Origin: Gossypium raimondii
Taxonomy: Eukaryota; Streptophyta; Magnoliopsida; Malvales; Malvaceae
DNA: 64,000 nucleotides
Reading direction: 5' to 3'
Assembly (NCBI RefSeq): GCF_025698545.1
Contig: NC_068577.1
Coordinates: forward strand, 1,955,501-2,019,500
Positions within the stretch are counted from its first letter, which is position 1. Every line of letters begins with the position of its first letter. The notes beneath the pieces are model-generated. The model was not told the DNA's origin. It did no database searches and worked only from the letters and a program-made list of their open reading frames with translations. The position numbers and the translations under genes are program-made. This document shows positions 61,280 to 64,000 of the stretch, piece by piece.

Positions 61280-64000
61280 TGTACCACCCCTAACCCGTAT
61301 CCGACGCCGGAATAGGGTTACAGAGCAATACCGGACTTATGACTTAAACAATCATACATTTCATAATCAATTATCATTCAAATCAAAATCTATTCAAATA
61401 CATTCATACAGTCCTTATTACGAGCCCTCGAGGCCCCAAATAGACATTAAAAGTGGTTTGGGACTAAATCGAGTATTCAAGAAATTTTTAAAAAAATATT
61501 GAAAATTTTCAAATTGCAGGGGACACACGTCCATGTGGCTAGGCCGTGTGGGCAATCGAAAAAAGATCACATTGTCGTGTCCCAACTCATGTCTGACCCC
61601 GTGTAACTCACTAACTTGGGTTACACGACCAGACCACACGACCGTGTGCCAAGCCGTGTACCCTTCGAAATGGCCTCACACGCCCGTGTGCCAAGCCGTG
61701 TGTTAGGCCGTGTGAAAACTGGAGGGTATACTAACTTGTGCCATACGGCCAAGCCACTCACCCTTGTGTTAGGCCCTGTGTAGCTACTGACTTGCTTTCT
61801 AAGGAAATTACAGGGGGAACATGGTCGTGCCACCTAGCTGTGTGTCACACACGGCTGAGACACACGCCCATGTCTCTGCCTGTGTGGACAAAAATAGGTC
61901 ATTTTCCAAGCCATATTTTCACCCAAATTGGTGTCAACCTATACACATCAAAATACATAAAACCATGGTATAAATAGGCACTCAAGTCCAACCAATATCA
62001 AGTTTATAACATGTACATTCACACCATAACATGATATCCATAAACACATCCATTTGACCACTTTAAAACACACCAAACATATTTCAAAGGTTACCTAAAT
62101 GATCAATTAGATATATGAGACATTATGCCTAAAACTTAGCATACATAATCATCTCCGTTTCAACCAATTAATGCCAAACACAATTGCACAAGCAAGACAT
62201 TCATAAAGCAACCATACACTACATATCAAAGGGCCATTTGAACATATATACATATCAAAATATGTGACCACCTTACAAGCCATCTCAAATGGCCAAAACA
62301 TAACAAGACATATAGGCCACATTAGCCAAAACACCTATACATGTCATTTAACCAAAATATACAAAGTCCAAAATACTAAAATGAGAGTTTGATAGTGCGA
62401 CACGATCTTCGAACACTTCCAAACCAAGCGAGCTTTTGAATCACTATAAAACACGAAAATTAAAACAGAGTAAGTAATTAAGCTTAGTAAGTTCGTATGG
62501 CTAATAAATACAACTTACCATTCATCCACAATTTAGATAAGCATAATTAAAACATAGGTAAATTTCAATTGGCCCAAAGCCTAACACATAATCACAATCA
62601 TGTTAGTCATGTATGAATACATCAACTATGAATTACTTTTCATATTTCACACGAAAACCTGTACTGGTTCGTATCAACTCTTATAACCTCGTATCATCAT
62701 CTGTGCCTGTTGAACCATTTGGAATACTATCAGATACTCGGGTATCTCGCACATTAAGTGCCAATTTAAAACCACCTCTATCTCATGTCTCATATTTCAT
62801 ATCTCATATAGATGCTCACTCTCGAGCCATCACTGGGTCTACTCACACAAGTTGTTAGTCAAGACGTAGCTACACGGTGCTGCTCACACAAGCTGTAAAG
62901 TTACCGCAACACATACCGAAAAATCAGCCACCGGTAGGACGTACGAGACCAGCACCTAAAATACAGTAATCCTTAATGACATGTCATTTGTATTCTATCT
63001 ATTCCTAATGTTGAACTGGGATCCATGCATTGCCGATACCTCGTCGAGAATTTTCGTGGTGTCGTATCATCACAATTATATCAATTAAGCATTTAAACAC
63101 ATATAATTTAATACATATTAAACATATGAACTTACCTCAAATTTACACGGAGACAATCGACCGATCAATCCACTACTTTATCTTTGCCTCGATCTAATTC
63201 CAAACGTGGCTTTTCTTGATCTCTATAATCAAATTTAACTAATTTAATATTTATTCAATTCAATTCAATCAAATTTCATGTTATGAAAAAATTACCATTT
63301 TGCCCCTAAACATTTGACCTTTTTACAATTTAGTCCCTAGGCTCATAAAAAATGAAATTCATGAAATTTCACTACATCCAAGCCTAGCCAAAAATCATAT
63401 ATGCTCATATCAGCCCATATATTCCATAAATTCACACATTTATCACAAAATTTTCGTATTTCTCAATTTAACCCCTAATTAACAATTTCATCAAAACACA
63501 CTTAACAAAAGTTGTTTACTTAACAACAAGGGTTCATTTTCTTCCATTAAACTTCAAGAAAAACCAAAATGCTCTCATGGAAAAACCCTATACTTTCAAT
63601 CATTTTGCAAATTGGTCCCCTGGTTAGCTAGGTTAAGCAACAACGATTCCGAAAACATAAAAATCATTAAAAACGAACACCAAAATCACTTACATGCAAG
63701 AGAGACAATGGCTGAAATTTGAAGCTTCAAAAATGGTGTTTCTTGCTGAAATTTTTAGTGGAAAATGAAAGAGAAGGATGGTCAATTTGTGTTATTTTAT
63801 TTAATTTAACTTTTATTACCTAATTACCATTTTACCCTTACCTAACTTTAAAAATTACTCAATTATCAAGCCATGCTCATCCACTATCACCTTTAATGGT
63901 CTAATTATCATATAAAGACCTCCAATTTAAATTTCTATAGCTATTTAACACCTTTAGCTATAGAACACAACTTTCGCACTTTACGCGATTTAGTTCTTTT
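61280..64000 (+). mobile_element. Long LTR of the TGTAACACC family, runs off the window
   Basis: It begins TGTACCACCCCTAACCCGTA and shares blocks with the LTR at 24042, such as CTGCTCACACAAG, ATGACATGTCATTTGTATTC and the TTTTGCCCC...TTTAGTCCC phrases. The stretch 61515-61720 is packed with CACACG, GGCCGTGTG and CCGTGTGCCAAGCCGTGT words. The right end is not reached at 64000. Whether an internal region follows is unknown. ORFs inside are not believed to be genes. Confidence 0.65.
61515..61880 (+). repeat. Inverted-repeat-rich CCGTGTG block in the LTR
   Basis: More than ten copies of CCGTGTG or its complement CACACGG-like forms, many set as short inverted pairs (for example CACACGCCCGTGTG). 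It lies near the LTR start, where the sister LTRs in this window have no such block. Confidence 0.8.

Noticed and set aside
61269..62858. Several ORFs of 61-81 codons.
   Set aside because: They lie in the long LTR, are made of repeat words and have no domain.

Overview
This is a plant nuclear window: roughly 35% G+C by eye, genes split by GT-AG introns, and long gene-poor stretches full of retrotransposons, Mutator-like DNA transposons, SINEs and MITEs. The protein sequences and the repeat families (LTRs starting TGTAACACC, PMD-carrying MULEs) point to Malvaceae, most likely Gossypium (cotton). That assignment is inferred from remembered family sequences, not from a search.

Seven host genes can be modelled exon by exon. 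They are a LAC17-type laccase (3580-5799, +), a plastid-targeted tyrosine/tryptophan-permease-family transporter (10404-13070, +), V-ATPase subunit G (13412-14427, -), a tiny Cys-rich membrane protein with a 2.2 kb intron (17155-19616, -), LHCA1 (41860-43347, -), an RBL19/TMEM115-type rhomboid-like protein carrying an apparent one-base frameshift (45379-48478, +), and serine carboxypeptidase-like 27 (48816-52449, -). They are unrelated housekeeping or developmental genes with no operon-like logic. The transporter and VHA-G converge, and so do RBL19 and SCPL27.

Region by region: 1-3440 is AT-rich DNA with a copia remnant. 3440-5800 is the laccase. 5800-10400 holds copia LTRs and a deleted Ty3/gypsy-like element. 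10400-19700 holds three genes and a MITE. 19700-23690 holds MITEs. 23690-41000 is a layered nest of elements. 41000-52500 holds LHCA1, RBL19 and SCPL27. 52500-64000 is repeats, a plastid ycf2 insertion, tandem duplications and a long LTR that runs off the window.

The most informative part is 23.7-40.6 kb, where order of insertion can be read. A SINE was split by a Mutator element (33056-40480, near-identical 9-bp target duplications), and that element was then hit in its transposase gene by a 3.5 kb solo LTR (35318-38789, perfect 5-bp target duplication CATCG). The MULE carries a plant-mobile-domain gene fragment in antisense to the transposase. Next to it, a second terminal-inverted-repeat element (26758-31340) carries pieces of a WAT1/EamA transporter gene and contains another LTR of the same family. 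A third LTR (24042-26477) sits between two copies of a 350-bp segment, apparently made by a microhomology-based rearrangement. LTRs of this family each carry a different tandem repeat in about the same internal zone.
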